Positions 16,534 to 25,549 are shown, counted from the first letter of the stretch. The stretch is DNA of 64,000 nucleotides from Algorimicrobium algoritergicola (GCF_008086165.1 NZ_VSKL01000001.1:496001-560000); one strand, 5' to 3'. The notes: generated from the letters alone by a model not told the origin. Made by a program: numbers and translations.

Positions 16534-18867
16534 TTAAAAATCCAATTCATCCGGAATTTCTTCAATTGGTGTGGCTTCGTCACCTTCAGAAACGTAATCA
16601 TCACAATCTACTTGAATGGTTAAGTTTTTTGGTGCTTCAAATGCGCTTGTGGAAATTTCTAATTCTTCATCATCAATACAGCTGCGCATATACATTCCCC
16701 AAATTGGTAATGCCATAGATGCACCTTGTCCATAGGTAATGGTTTTAAAATGCGTAGCACGATCTTCTGCTCCTACCCAAACACCGGTTACCAAATTAGG
16801 AACCATAGCCATAAACCAACCATCACTTTGGTTTTGTGTGGTTCCTGTTTTCCCAGCAATGGGGTTTTTAAACTCATAAGGATATCCTGTTATAATTTCT
16901 GGGTAAACACCAGTTTTTGGCATCCAAGTTCGTCTTAATCGTGCTCCAGAACCTACTCTGGTTACACCTTCCATTAATTTAACGGTTACATAAGCGGTTT
17001 CCGCACTAATAACATCGCGCGATTCTGGTGTAAATTGGTACAGAACAGTTCCATTTTTATCTTCTATATGGGTTACCATAACCGGTTTGGTATAAACACC
17101 TTGATTCGCAAATGTGGCATAAGCGGCTACCATTTCATACACACTTAAATCCGCTGTTCCTAACCCAATAGAAGGTACAGCAGGAATATTAGATTCCACA
17201 CCTAATTTTTTAACCAAATCAATAACGGGTTGCGGACCCACTTTATCCATTAAACGTGCTGTTATGGTATTTACAGATTTCGCCAATGCCTCTTGCAGTG
17301 TTATTTCTCCCCCATAATCACCACCAGAGTTTTTGGGTGTCCAAGGCTCTGGATTACCAAACTTCATAGCCTCAATAGTTATTTGAGATTGTGGTAATTT
17401 ATAGCATGGTGATAAATGTAACTGGTCTATAGCTGTTGCATAAACAAACGGCTTAAAGGTTGATCCTACTTGACGTTTTCCTTGATACACATGATCATAT
17501 TGAAAATGTCTATAATTCATACCACCAACCCATGCTTTTACATGACCCGTTAATGGGTCCATAGACATCATTCCTGGATGTAAGAATTTCTTGTAATACC
17601 GCATAGAATCCATAGGTTTCATAATGGTATCTATTTCACCTTTCCATGAAAAAATAGACATGGATGTTGGTTTATCAAAAGAAGCTATAATTTCTTTGTC
17701 GCTTTTACCGTTCTTTTTCATAACACGCCAGCGTTCTGATTGGCGCATTCCACGATTCATTAAGGATTCAATTTCGTTTTTATCCAACGCCAAAAATGGT
17801 GCTGTTGGGTTTCGTTCTGGTGTGTTTTGATTATCAAATTCGGCCTGTAGTCTTGGCATGTGTTTTTGCACAGCTTCTTCAGCATAATTTTGCATGCGTG
17901 AATCAATTGTGGTATACACTTTTAAACCATCGCCATATAAATTATATTTCTCGCCATCTGGTTTTGGATTGTTTTTAATCCAATCTTTCATAAAACCATC
18001 TAAATACGCACGGAAATACGTGGCAATCCCATCTCTATGTGATTGTGGTGTATAACGTAAATCTAATGCTGTTTTCTGAAGCGAATCCTTAACCGTTTCA
18101 GAAATATAATCATACTTTTCTAATTGATCTAAAACTACATTTCGGCGGTTTCTTGTACCTATTGGATTTTTATGGTCTCGTGGGTTGTATAAGGACGAGT
18201 TTTTAAACATGCCCACAAGCATAGCCGATTCTTTTAAATTTAATTCATTTGGTTCTTTATCAAAATAAATACTAGCAGCAGAACGAATACCATCTGCATT
18301 ATTACCAAAATCATAAATATTAAAATACATGGCAATAATTTCTTCTTTGGTATATTGCCTTTCTAGTTTTGTGGCAATAATCCATTCCTTCACTTTTTGC
18401 GTGTATTTATCCAAGCCTTTAGACCGAACTCCAACAAACAATTGACGTGCTAATTGTTGCGAAATAGTACTTGCTCCTCCTCTAGATCCTAAATACACAA
18501 TGGCTCTTAATGTACCGCGTGCATCAATACCAGAATGTTCAAAATAGCGTGCGTCTTCCGTTGCAATTAACGCATCGACTAAATTTTGTGGTAATTCATC
18601 AAAACTAACAGGTGTTCGGTTATCATTGAAATAGAATTTTCCGAGTGTTTTGGCATCAGAAGAAATAATTTCAGTAGCTAAATTTGTTTTCGGATTTTCT
18701 AAAACGGTATAATCCGGAAGTTCTCCAAAAACACCCCAAGATGCTAATAGAAATAGCAAAACAACAGCTGAAATGCCACCTAAAAATACCGTCCAAAACC
18801 AACGTACATATTTTTGAAACCCGTTGGATGTATTTGCTTGTTTTTTTGCTTGTTTCTTTTTTGCCAT
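16534..18867 (-). CDS. Class A penicillin-binding protein (PBP1A-type transglycosylase/transpeptidase)
   Basis: A 777-residue bifunctional murein synthase. A Lys-rich cytoplasmic tail is followed by one membrane segment (about 25-45). The glycosyltransferase 51 domain has ATEDARYFEHSGIDARGTLRA and RGGASTISQQLARQL (about 95-150). The transpeptidase domain has STFKPF (SxxK), SVN and KTGTTQNQSDGWF. It polymerises and cross-links peptidoglycan in the periplasm. It is last in a run ricT, gldH, pbp on the minus strand, with a 27-bp gap to gldH and a strong terminator behind it. Confidence 0.96.
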   Translation of the reverse strand: MAKKKQAKKQANTSNGFQKYVRWFWTVFLGGISAVVLLFLLASWGVFGELPDYTVLENPKTNLATEIISSDAKTLGKFYFNDNRTPVSFDELPQNLVDALIATEDARYFEHSGIDARGTLRAIVYLGSRGGASTISQQLARQLFVGVRSKGLDKYTQKVKEWIIATKLERQYTKEEIIAMYFNIYDFGNNADGIRSAASIYFDKEPNELNLKESAMLVGMFKNSSLYNPRDHKNPIGTRNRRNVVLDQLEKYDYISETVKDSLQKTALDLRYTPQSHRDGIATYFRAYLDGFMKDWIKNNPKPDGEKYNLYGDGLKVYTTIDSRMQNYAEEAVQKHMPRLQAEFDNQNTPERNPTAPFLALDKNEIESLMNRGMRQSERWRVMKKNGKSDKEIIASFDKPTSMSIFSWKGEIDTIMKPMDSMRYYKKFLHPGMMSMDPLTGHVKAWVGGMNYRHFQYDHVYQGKRQVGSTFKPFVYATAIDQLHLSPCYKLPQSQITIEAMKFGNPEPWTPKNSGGDYGGEITLQEALAKSVNTITARLMDKVGPQPVIDLVKKLGVESNIPAVPSIGLGTADLSVYEMVAAYATFANQGVYTKPVMVTHIEDKNGTVLYQFTPESRDVISAETAYVTVKLMEGVTRVGSGARLRRTWMPKTGVYPEIITGYPYEFKNPIAGKTGTTQNQSDGWFMAMVPNLVTGVWVGAEDRATHFKTITYGQGASMALPIWGMYMRSCIDDEELEISTSAFEAPKNLTIQVDCDDYVSEGDEATPIEEIPDELDF

Positions 18868-18894
18868 TGTATAAATACTAATTGATCCTGGAAT

Positions 18895-19398
18895 TTATTG
18901 TTTTGGTACTGTTGGGTGTTCAATTCGAAAGCCAACTTCCGTTATCCCTTCTAAATTTATAACACCATTTACCTTGCCATTCTCACGCATGGCTTGTTGA
19001 ATTTTTATTTGATAGTCGCCTGATTCACTAAAAACAACGCCTTCTTTATACCACAATTTGCTTTCTTTTACATCTGTAAAACCAGTACCTAAAAGCTCGC
19101 CATTGGGCTTCGCCATTTTATATTGCAACGTATCCTTGATTACTTTTCCATTTGGAAAATCCATTTCAACAATTAAATAAAGATTATTAAATGGGTAATC
19201 GTTGTTATTACGAAGGTTTACATACAAATTATACGGGTTAATAGAGTCTGGTGCTTGAAAATTAAATTGCACTACAGAATCTTTATGCCAGGTGTTTGGA
19301 ACCGATTTATAGGTGTCGTAAACCCGATTAGAATCGCATGATGTTACAACCAAAAATGCCATAACAGCTACTAAAGTCAAAAACTTATTTGGCATCAT
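18895..19398 (-). CDS. gldH: Gliding motility lipoprotein GldH
   Basis: This protein matches GldH, an outer-membrane/periplasmic lipoprotein required for gliding in Flavobacterium. The lipoprotein signal MPNKFLTLVAVMAF ... VVTSC puts the lipidated Cys about 19 residues after the preferred start. The body (YDTYKSVPNTWHKDSVVQF, YNLYVNLRNNNDYPFNNLYL) is the conserved GldH fold. An in-frame TTG farther upstream would lie inside ricT; the ATG pair at 19398/19395, overlapping the ricT 3' end by a few codons, is the better start. Downstream is PBP1A. GldH is usually found in organisms with a T9SS, consistent with the sorting domains and sprE in this window. Confidence 0.9.
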   Translation of the reverse strand: MMPNKFLTLVAVMAFLVVTSCDSNRVYDTYKSVPNTWHKDSVVQFNFQAPDSINPYNLYVNLRNNNDYPFNNLYLIVEMDFPNGKVIKDTLQYKMAKPNGELLGTGFTDVKESKLWYKEGVVFSESGDYQIKIQQAMRENGKVNGVINLEGITEVGFRIEHPTVPKQ

Positions 19399-20737
19399 TG
19401 GAATCGTTCTTTTTACCTTGTGGTTTACGTCTTTTATTCGGCTTGTTTGGTTTATCAGCACCTGCTTTAATATTCGTATTAGCGTCCTTATTTACCGATT
19501 CTTTTCTAGGGTTAGGTTTATTTCTAGGCTTATTAGCATCTGGCTTATTTCCATCTTTAGCATGTGCATCCTTATTGGTTGCCTTGGCTTTATTTGGAGG
19601 TTTGTTGCCCTTTCGGTTATTACTTTTACGTTTTTTATTGTGTTTTGGACTATCAAAACGCGTTAAACTATCTTGTCCAACAACGTTTTCATATTCACTT
19701 TTAGTATCTTTTATTAATTCAACCGCATACTCTTCTAGGCTTGCTGGCTTTTTCTTTTCCTTATTAAGGGCAATAATTTCGTTTGCTTGAGCAGTCGTAA
19801 TTAAGTGCCAATTCATCCATTCGCCTTCATAGGCGTACCACATATGACCTTTAAAAATATCGGTTTTTTGGCAAACGGCTGTACCTTTTTCTGTGTAGAG
19901 TTTTATTTCGGTTTTCGGGAAATCTTTAAGCGCATCCAAATAGGTATCCAACTCGTAATTTAAACAACATTTTAATTTACCACACTGCCCAGCAAGTTTT
20001 AGCGGATTTAGTGATAATTGCTGATATCGCGCAGCTGATGTACTTACCGAACGGAAATCTGTTAACCACGTAGAACAACACAATTCCCGACCACAAGAAC
20101 CAATACCTCCTAAACGAGATGCTTCTTGACGGAAACCAACCTGTTTCATTTCTATACGCGTTTTGAACTCTTTAGCGAATAGTTTAATAAGCTCCCTGAA
20201 ATCCACACGCTCTTCAGCTGTGTAGTAGAACGTTGCTTTACTAGCATCACCTTGATATTCGATATCTGAAATTTTCATGTGTAATTTCAAATCGATAGCA
20301 AACTGACGTGCTTTCACCTTCATAGGCTCTTCTAAGTCACGAGCGTCAGACCAAATATCTATATCTTTTTGTGATGCTTTGCGGTATATTTTAAAAAATT
20401 CCGGATCTGTTTCCGAAACCTTTTTGCGTTTCATTTGTACACGTACTAATTCACCTGTTAGCGTAACCATGCCAATATCATGACCATATTCCCCTTGGGT
20501 TGCCACAATATCACCAATACTTAAAGTTAAATTTTCTGTATTTTTATAGTAGTGTTTTCGGCCATTTTTAAAACGTACCTCAACCCAATTAAATGGCTCT
20601 TGACCATTTGGTAATGTCATGTTTGCTAGCCAATCAAATACCGTTAATTTATTACAACTATCTGTGCCACAGGTACCATTGTTTTTACAACCTTTTGGCT
20701 GTCCATCTTTGCCTGTTGAGCAAGTGTTACAACTCAT
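19385..20737 (-). CDS. RicT-like PSP1-domain protein with basic low-complexity tail
   Basis: A 450-residue protein. The central PSP1 domain (about 60-270) has GSCGRELCCSTWL and KLKCCLNYE, the Cys motifs that in Bacillus RicT (YaaT) bind an iron-sulfur cluster in the RicA-RicF-RicT complex governing mRNA maturation. The N-terminus adds another Cys cluster (CNTCSTGKDGQPKGCKNNGTC). From about residue 360 the chain is a Lys/Asn/Pro-rich, probably disordered tail of some 90 residues. It is the first gene of the run with gldH, whose start overlaps its end. The Bacteroidota role is inferred from homology only. Two long antisense frames over the tail are composition artefacts. Confidence 0.85.
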   Translation of the reverse strand: MSCNTCSTGKDGQPKGCKNNGTCGTDSCNKLTVFDWLANMTLPNGQEPFNWVEVRFKNGRKHYYKNTENLTLSIGDIVATQGEYGHDIGMVTLTGELVRVQMKRKKVSETDPEFFKIYRKASQKDIDIWSDARDLEEPMKVKARQFAIDLKLHMKISDIEYQGDASKATFYYTAEERVDFRELIKLFAKEFKTRIEMKQVGFRQEASRLGGIGSCGRELCCSTWLTDFRSVSTSAARYQQLSLNPLKLAGQCGKLKCCLNYELDTYLDALKDFPKTEIKLYTEKGTAVCQKTDIFKGHMWYAYEGEWMNWHLITTAQANEIIALNKEKKKPASLEEYAVELIKDTKSEYENVVGQDSLTRFDSPKHNKKRKSNNRKGNKPPNKAKATNKDAHAKDGNKPDANKPRNKPNPRKESVNKDANTNIKAGADKPNKPNKRRKPQGKKNDSNDAK

Positions 20738-21007
20738 ATTATTTATGTATAGATTCTGAAAACCAAAACGCTTTCAGAAGACGATTAATAATCCTTTTAA
20801 AGATGTAAAGATAAGATTATTTATTAAGTTAAATAAAATATGATATCCGCACATTTTAAAAATAATAAACTATATTTATTAGTTGATTATCAACGAATTA
20901 AAAATTATTTTCTTGCAACAAAGTACATATTTAAGGTTTTATTTTTTGTTAATGCTCACATTTTTATTTTTTTCCGATGGTACTATAAACCTCTTAAAAC
21001 TCTAATT
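20738..21007. other. Gene-poor AT-rich spacer between ricT and the broken M23 gene
   Basis: The 270 bp between divergent genes contain no convincing coding sequence. A plus-strand frame through it (from 20840) is only the upstream extension of the pseudogene frame and has no coding character. Confidence 0.5.
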
Positions 21008-21973
21008 ATGAAATCTAATTTTACGTACGCCATTTTTATCAGCTTTGTAGTATTCGCCTCTAGCATGATTTATTCTCAAGATTTCAATTCCGGAATGGGA
21101 GATACTGAATTCACCTTTAATGAAGCCCAAATACCTTGTCTAACATTCGCACAAAGAGAACAAATTAAAAGTCAGTTACAGTATAATGTGCAGGTATTAA
21201 AACAACAAAATAACCTAGCCTATAGATGCCAATAGAGTTGGTGGTCATGCGCTAACAAGCATCTGCCTTCAACTATAATGATACGTGGGCAATTTCTGGA
21301 TACATAGATCATAATTCGACTTTCCCGAATCAATTATTAGATTATAATTGTGGCACCATAACCTATGCTGCAGCTTCGGGTTATAATCATCAAGGTTTAG
21401 ATATTTATTTGTGTCCATTTTCTTGGAAACAAATGGATGATTCTCAAACAGAAATAATTACAACTGCTGCTGGTCAAATTATTGATTAAGGCGACACTAT
21501 ATACTTAACTGCATTTTTAAGAGATCAAGTAGCAGGAACCAATTTTAATGTTCAAATTTTAAGACCTGATAATTCTGTTTTTTATAATTCTTCTTTTAAT
21601 ACAGCCACAACTAGTTCCTCTTGGTATTACTACAAGTATTTAAACTCTTTTGATGCTATTGGTGAATGGAAATGGCAAGTTACTTACGAAGGACAAACAG
21701 GTAACACATTTATTTACTATTCAAACTCTTGGTGTTGATTTAAATGAATTTCAAACCTTTTCTATTTATCCAAGCCCAACTAAAAGTTATATTAACATTT
21801 CTTCAGATTATCAAATTAAAATACAAATAGTAGATATTCAGGGTAAAATAATCAAACCAATAATTCAAACGGTATTAAAAATGTGAGTTTAGAAGGTATT
21901 TCTGATGGACTTTGTTTTTTAACCCTTGAAAGTAATACGAATCAGAGGAAAACGGTAAAGGTTATAAAAGAGT
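21008..21973 (+). pseudogene. M23-family metallopeptidase with T9SS tail, multiply disrupted
   Basis: The ATG at 21008 starts a good signal peptide and prodomain (MKSNFTYAIFISFVVFASS, SQDFN). The frame breaks near 21221, continues as DANRVGGHA in another frame, and loses several codons before ASAFNYNDTWAISGYIDHNS. SGYNHQGLDIYLCPFSWKQMDD is the first zinc-binding region of M23/LytM peptidases (NHQGLD). An in-frame TAA at 21487 follows, and the remaining catalytic core with the HxH motif is missing. The C-terminal beta domain (LRDQVAGTNFNVQILRPDN ... GEWKWQVTYEGQTGN), and a T9SS-like end (FSIYPSPTKSYINIS ... KTVKVIKE) persist with two more frame breaks. The gene is clearly dead. Confidence 0.88.
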
Positions 21974-21978
21974 GATTT

Positions 21979-22983
21979 TTAATTAAATTCAATTTCATAA
22001 TTCAACCGATTAGAAGCCGATTTTAATTCCGTTTTCGATTTGAAAATATTGCGAAACAAGAGCTTATTCCAACCAATTTTTTGGGAATAGCTATTAAAGC
22101 TTTCTTCACGCCAATTAAAGCCATCACGCCAAAATTTTTGTGGAGAAACATAGCAAAATGTATAATCGAAAATAAAGCTAGAATCGTTTACTTGATTATG
22201 ATTTGGAATCGTATCAGACGCTAAAAGTGTAATATTATTAGCTTTACAACTTGCTTTAATTTGGCTAATGATTTTTGGATAATCAACTCTTAAGGTTTCC
22301 AAATCAAAATCGTTGTATTCGGTATTTCCAATTTTCTGAATCGGGCGAATTTGAAGTATATCAAAACTTTCGCCATTAAAATGTTCAAAGAAATCGGCTA
22401 ATTCATAAAAATTATCCTTGTTGAAGGTGTAATTGATACGCACTTTAAAATCGTATTGTTTTTTCAATTTTTCGAAAGCCTTGAAAGCGGCATGAAATTT
22501 TTCATAGCTGGCCTTTTTCATAAAGTTTTCATAGCTTTCTTTATGAACACCATGAAGGGAAATGGTAAATTCATTTAAACCAGCTTTTATAAGTGCTTCA
22601 ATTTTTTCTTCATCTAATAAATTAGCATTCGTAGTTATAGAAATATAGGGAACGTTATAGGTTTTTCCCAATGCTACAACCTTTACCAAATCTTTATATA
22701 AAGTTGGTTCCGTTCCACAGCCAATTTGAAGTTTTAAGGCACGTTTAAAAATGGTTTGGGCAACCTGCTCTAACTCATCTTCTTTAAATTGGCCTTTTAA
22801 GGTTTTTACATAATCGGCATCTGTAAAATAACACATTTTACAACGCAGATTACAGGCCATAACCGGGTCTAAATTTACGGCCAAGTAGCGTTGATTAAAC
22901 GTATGCAACAAATAGAGCCCCAGAAATTTAATTCTGTGGCTTTTTATTTTTCTGTTTAATTTTAACAGCTTGTAAACGTCCAT
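21979..22983 (-). CDS. Radical SAM protein of unknown substrate
   Basis: A 334-residue radical SAM enzyme with the cluster motif Cys44-x3-Cys48-x2-Cys51 (CNLRCKMC) and the following GCGTEPTLYKD and ISITTNANLL segments (the GGEP-like SAM-binding loop is CGTEP here). The C-terminal 100 residues have only one Cys (FDYTFCYVSPQKFWRDGFNW), so no SPASM or twitch cluster motif is evident. Its ATG directly abuts the TAA of trhO, so the two genes form an operon. This could hint at tRNA or nucleotide modification, but MoaA/NifB-like and peptide-modifying radical SAM families look similar at this level. Substrate: unknown. Confidence 0.82.
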   Translation of the reverse strand: MDVYKLLKLNRKIKSHRIKFLGLYLLHTFNQRYLAVNLDPVMACNLRCKMCYFTDADYVKTLKGQFKEDELEQVAQTIFKRALKLQIGCGTEPTLYKDLVKVVALGKTYNVPYISITTNANLLDEEKIEALIKAGLNEFTISLHGVHKESYENFMKKASYEKFHAAFKAFEKLKKQYDFKVRINYTFNKDNFYELADFFEHFNGESFDILQIRPIQKIGNTEYNDFDLETLRVDYPKIISQIKASCKANNITLLASDTIPNHNQVNDSSFIFDYTFCYVSPQKFWRDGFNWREESFNSYSQKIGWNKLLFRNIFKSKTELKSASNRLNYEIEFN

Positions 22984-24054
22984 TTAATTGTTTTGGCTTA
23001 AGGTATCAAATATATTACGTAAGTCCTTTTTGAAAGGCAAATGATCGGCTCGACCCTTTTTAAAGATATCGTTACTATTTCCTTGACCTTTGCGTAAGGC
23101 TTTTTGCTCCTCAAAGGATAATTGAATAATATCCTGACAGGTAGTAGAACAGCAATTTTCCATTTTTTCTTTGCAGGATTCACACTGAATAAATAGTAAA
23201 TGACACGCTTCGTTGGCACAATTGGTGTGCAAATCAGCAGACTCACCACATTGATGACATTGTGCAATAACATCGTCAGATATACGCTCTGAACGACGTT
23301 CATCAAACACAAAGTTCTTACCAATAAATTTATTTTCTAAACCTTTTGCTTCTACTTGGCGTACATAATTAATGATACCACCTTCTAATTGATACACATT
23401 TTTAAAACCTTTGTGTTTGTAATACGCACTCGCTTTTTCACAACGAATACCACCTGTACAATACATAACCAGTTTTTTATCCTCTTTATGGTCTCGTAAA
23501 TCAGCTTCAATAATATCTAAAGACTCCCGAAACGTATCAACATCTGGTTTTACAGCATTTATAAAATGACCTATTTCACTTTCATAATGATTTCGCATAT
23601 CTACCAAAACCACGTTTGGATCGTCAATAAGCTGATTGAATTGTTCGGCTTCAACGTGAATCCCTTTGTTGGTTACATCAAACGTGTCATCGTTTAAACC
23701 ATCGGCTACAATTTTATCACGCACCTTCACTTTTAATTTTAAAAATGAAAAATTATCGTGCTCAATAGCGATATTTAATCGCACATTTTCTAAAAACGAA
23801 ATGGTATCTAAATGATTTTTAAACAGATTGAAATTATCTGCTGGTACGGAAAGTTGGGCGTTTATGCCTTCATTGGCCACATAAATACGTCCTAAAACGT
23901 CTAGGTTGTTCCAGTTTAGAAATAGGTGATCTCTAAAAATGTTTGGATTGTCAATTTTCGCGTATTTGTAGAAAGAAATAGTCAAGCGTTCTTTTCCCGC
24001 TTGCTCAATAAGTTCAGTTCTTTCTTTTGCGCTTAAGGTATTGTACAGTTGCAT
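22984..24054 (-). CDS. trhO: tRNA uridine(34) 5-hydroxylase, rhodanese-type
   Basis: The 356-residue TrhO (YceA-like) protein makes 5-hydroxyuridine at tRNA wobble position 34. Domains: an N-terminal acylphosphatase-like/UPF0176 part (FYKYAKIDNPNIFRDHLF), a rhodanese domain (VLVDMRNHYESEIGHF, then VMYCTGGIRCEKAS with catalytic Cys199 and the TGGIR loop), and a Cys-rich C-terminal tail (CHQCGESADLHTNC, CESCKEKMENCC) that probably binds zinc. The length matches the longer Bacteroidota/Bacillus form. It is cotranscribed with the radical SAM gene that follows without a gap. Confidence 0.92.
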   Translation of the reverse strand: MQLYNTLSAKERTELIEQAGKERLTISFYKYAKIDNPNIFRDHLFLNWNNLDVLGRIYVANEGINAQLSVPADNFNLFKNHLDTISFLENVRLNIAIEHDNFSFLKLKVKVRDKIVADGLNDDTFDVTNKGIHVEAEQFNQLIDDPNVVLVDMRNHYESEIGHFINAVKPDVDTFRESLDIIEADLRDHKEDKKLVMYCTGGIRCEKASAYYKHKGFKNVYQLEGGIINYVRQVEAKGLENKFIGKNFVFDERRSERISDDVIAQCHQCGESADLHTNCANEACHLLFIQCESCKEKMENCCSTTCQDIIQLSFEEQKALRKGQGNSNDIFKKGRADHLPFKKDLRNIFDTLSQNN

Positions 24055-24093
24055 GCTATACTAATTGTTTAAGGTTAAAGAATATTTTAGCTG

Positions 24094-24101
24094 CAAATGT
24101 A
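24094..24101 (-). promoter_or_regulatory. TACATTTG promoter element for trhO
   Basis: On the minus strand TACATTTG fits the TAnnTTTG consensus, 40 bp before the trhO ATG. No well-spaced TTG was found upstream, so the -33 half is weak. Confidence 0.6.
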
Positions 24102-24132
24102 CTATTTTTTGAGTGAATCGGAATTTTCACCA

Positions 24133-24169
24133 AACAAAAAGCACTTTATAATGGTTTATAAAGTGCTTT
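24133..24169 (-). terminator. Strong terminator behind the 30-codon gene
   Basis: A 14-bp stem (24138-24151 with 24156-24169, loop TGGT) is followed on the minus strand by TTTTTGTTT. It lies downstream of the small ORF and upstream of the trhO promoter, so on the minus strand it separates two transcripts. It could also work weakly on the plus strand. Confidence 0.85.
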
Positions 24170-24225
24170 AAGTAGACTAACTCGTTATTACTATTTTTTT
24201 TAATTCAAAAAAATAACAATCCGAG

Positions 24226-24318
24226 CTAACCGCCATCGGCTTTGCAGCTTCCGTTTATAAATACGGATACTGAAACGCCTGTTTCTCCTATTAATAATAT
24301 TTTTCTAATAAATCTCAT
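24226..24318 (-). CDS. 30-residue small protein gene, unknown function
   Basis: The ATG at 24318 opens a 30-codon frame ending at TAG 24226. It begins MRFIRKILLIGETGVSVSVF and ends INGSCKADGG: a basic start, a hydrophobic middle and a short polar end with one Cys. I do not recognise it. Evidence that it is real is contextual: an ECF-like promoter motif lies upstream on the same strand (24345-24373) and a strong terminator lies downstream (24133-24169), giving a compact unit of about 200 nt between recA and trhO. Alternatives are a small RNA or a leader peptide. The 386-bp stretch 24055-24440 otherwise contains only the trhO and recA upstream regions. Confidence 0.5.
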   Translation of the reverse strand: MRFIRKILLIGETGVSVSVFINGSCKADGG

Positions 24319-24344
24319 ATCAAAAGTTTCCCAGCTTTATTAAG

Positions 24345-24373
24345 TAGATGCAAAAACATCAAAAAGGTTGCGT
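24345..24373 (-). promoter_or_regulatory. ECF-type promoter motif upstream of the small gene
   Basis: On the minus strand ACGCAACC (24373-24366) and GCATCTA (24351-24345) are separated by 14 nt. The same two elements with the same spacing stand before the ECF sigma operon at 25484-25512. GCAACC resembles the -35 and CATCTA the -10 of ECF promoters. The small ORF's ATG lies 26 bp downstream. Confidence 0.7.
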
Positions 24374-24440
24374 CATAAAATGGTAAAGTGAAAAAAGAGT
24401 GGTATTTTAGCAACACTTTTACAAGATAAAAAATACAGAA

Positions 24441-25442
24441 ATGAGCAACGAAAAAGAAGCTAAATTAAAAGCGCTACAACTTACTTTAGACAAACTAGAT
24501 AAAGCGTACGGCAAAGGAACGGTAATGAAAATGAGTGATCAAGCTGTTGTTGATGTCGAGGCTATTTCCTCGGGTTCTTTAGGATTAGATATTGCACTAG
24601 GTGTTAATGGATATCCAAGAGGTCGTGTTATAGAAATATACGGTCCAGAATCTTCTGGTAAAACAACGTTAACATTACATGCTATTGCTGAAGCTCAAAA
24701 AGCTGGTGGTATTGCGGCTTTTATTGATGCAGAACATGCTTTTGATAGAACTTACGCAGAAAAATTAGGCGTAGATATTGATAATTTAATTATTTCGCAA
24801 CCAGATAATGGTGAACAAGCTTTAGAAATTGCCGATAATTTAATTCGTTCTGGTGCCATTGATATTGTTGTTATTGACTCGGTAGCTGCTTTAACACCAA
24901 AAAGTGAAATTGAAGGTGAAATGGGTGATTCTAAAATGGGATTACATGCGCGTTTAATGTCTCAAGCCTTACGTAAATTAACAGCATCTATTAGTAAAAC
25001 CAATTGTACGGTAATTTTCATTAACCAATTACGTGAAAAAATTGGGGTTATGTTTGGAAACCCAGAAACAACAACTGGTGGTAATGCATTAAAATTTTAT
25101 GCTTCGGTACGTTTAGATATTAGACGTTCAACACAAATAAAAGACACAGACGGAAATGTGCAAGGAAATAAAACCAGAGTTAAAGTGGTTAAAAATAAAG
25201 TAGCACCACCTTTTAGATTGGCAGAATTTGATATTATGTATGGCGAAGGTATTTCCAAAGTAGGTGAAATATTGGATATTGCTGTAGAATTTGAAGTTAT
25301 TAAAAAAGCCGGATCGTGGTTTAGTTATGGCGACACCAAATTAGGACAAGGTCGTGATGCGGTTAAAGCGCTTATTAAAGATAATCCCGAACTCATGGAT
25401 GAGTTAGAAGTAAAAATAAAAGAGCTTATAAAATCAGCTTAA
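24441..25442 (+). CDS. recA: Recombinase A
   Basis: The 333-residue RecA forms the ATP-dependent filament on single-stranded DNA for homologous recombination and the LexA/SOS response. Visible motifs: Walker [10 protein letters not shown] (about 68-76), Walker [13 protein letters not shown]-like loop region [25 protein letters not shown] (loop L1/L2 area, shown here as separate parts of one segment), [21 protein letters not shown], and a C-terminal domain [16 protein letters not shown]. The length is typical. It is a single-gene unit with a clear terminator; no recX is adjacent. Confidence 0.98.
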   Translation: MSNEKEAKLKALQLTLDKLDKAYGKGTVMKMSDQAVVDVEAISSGSLGLDIALGVNGYPRGRVIEIYGPESSGKTTLTLHAIAEAQKAGGIAAFIDAEHAFDRTYAEKLGVDIDNLIISQPDNGEQALEIADNLIRSGAIDIVVIDSVAALTPKSEIEGEMGDSKMGLHARLMSQALRKLTASISKTNCTVIFINQLREKIGVMFGNPETTTGGNALKFYASVRLDIRRSTQIKDTDGNVQGNKTRVKVVKNKVAPPFRLAEFDIMYGEGISKVGEILDIAVEFEVIKKAGSWFSYGDTKLGQGRDAVKALIKDNPELMDELEVKIKELIKSA

Positions 25443-25446
25443 AATA

Positions 25447-25478
25447 AAAAAATCCCAATAAATTGGGATTTTTTTATA
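25447..25478 (+). terminator. recA terminator
   Basis: AAAATCCCAAT and ATTGGGATTTTTTT form a stem with a short loop directly after the recA stop, ending in a T-run. Confidence 0.92.
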
Positions 25479-25483
25479 TCCCA

Positions 25484-25512
25484 ACGCAACCTTTTGGCCT
25501 TTAGTGCATCTA
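25484..25512 (+). promoter_or_regulatory. ECF-type promoter motif of the sigma operon
   Basis: ACGCAACC (25484-25491), 14 nt, GCATCTA (25506-25512). It is identical in both blocks and spacing to the site before the small minus-strand gene at 24345-24373. It lies 37 bp before the first ATG of an operon encoding an ECF sigma factor, which fits autoregulation. A small hairpin ATAGTG/CACTAT (about 25513-25529) follows in the leader. Confidence 0.72.
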
Positions 25513-25549
25513 TATAGTGAAACACACTATTTAAGGTTTGCCTCGAATT

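Noticed and set aside
19389-19790. Long plus-strand reading frames opposite the ricT tail
   Set aside because: The Lys/Asn/Pro-rich tail lacks stop-generating codons on the other strand; the frames have no starts with ribosome-binding context and no recognisable domain.
24226-24318. The 30-residue peptide as a RiPP precursor for the nearby radical SAM enzyme
   Set aside because: trhO and a strong terminator separate them, the radical SAM protein lacks an evident SPASM cluster or RRE domain, and the peptide has a hydrophobic middle rather than a leader/core pattern.
24183-24440. Riboswitch upstream of recA
   Set aside because: The conserved-looking bases are explained by the small minus-strand gene and its promoter motif; no known aptamer core was recognised.
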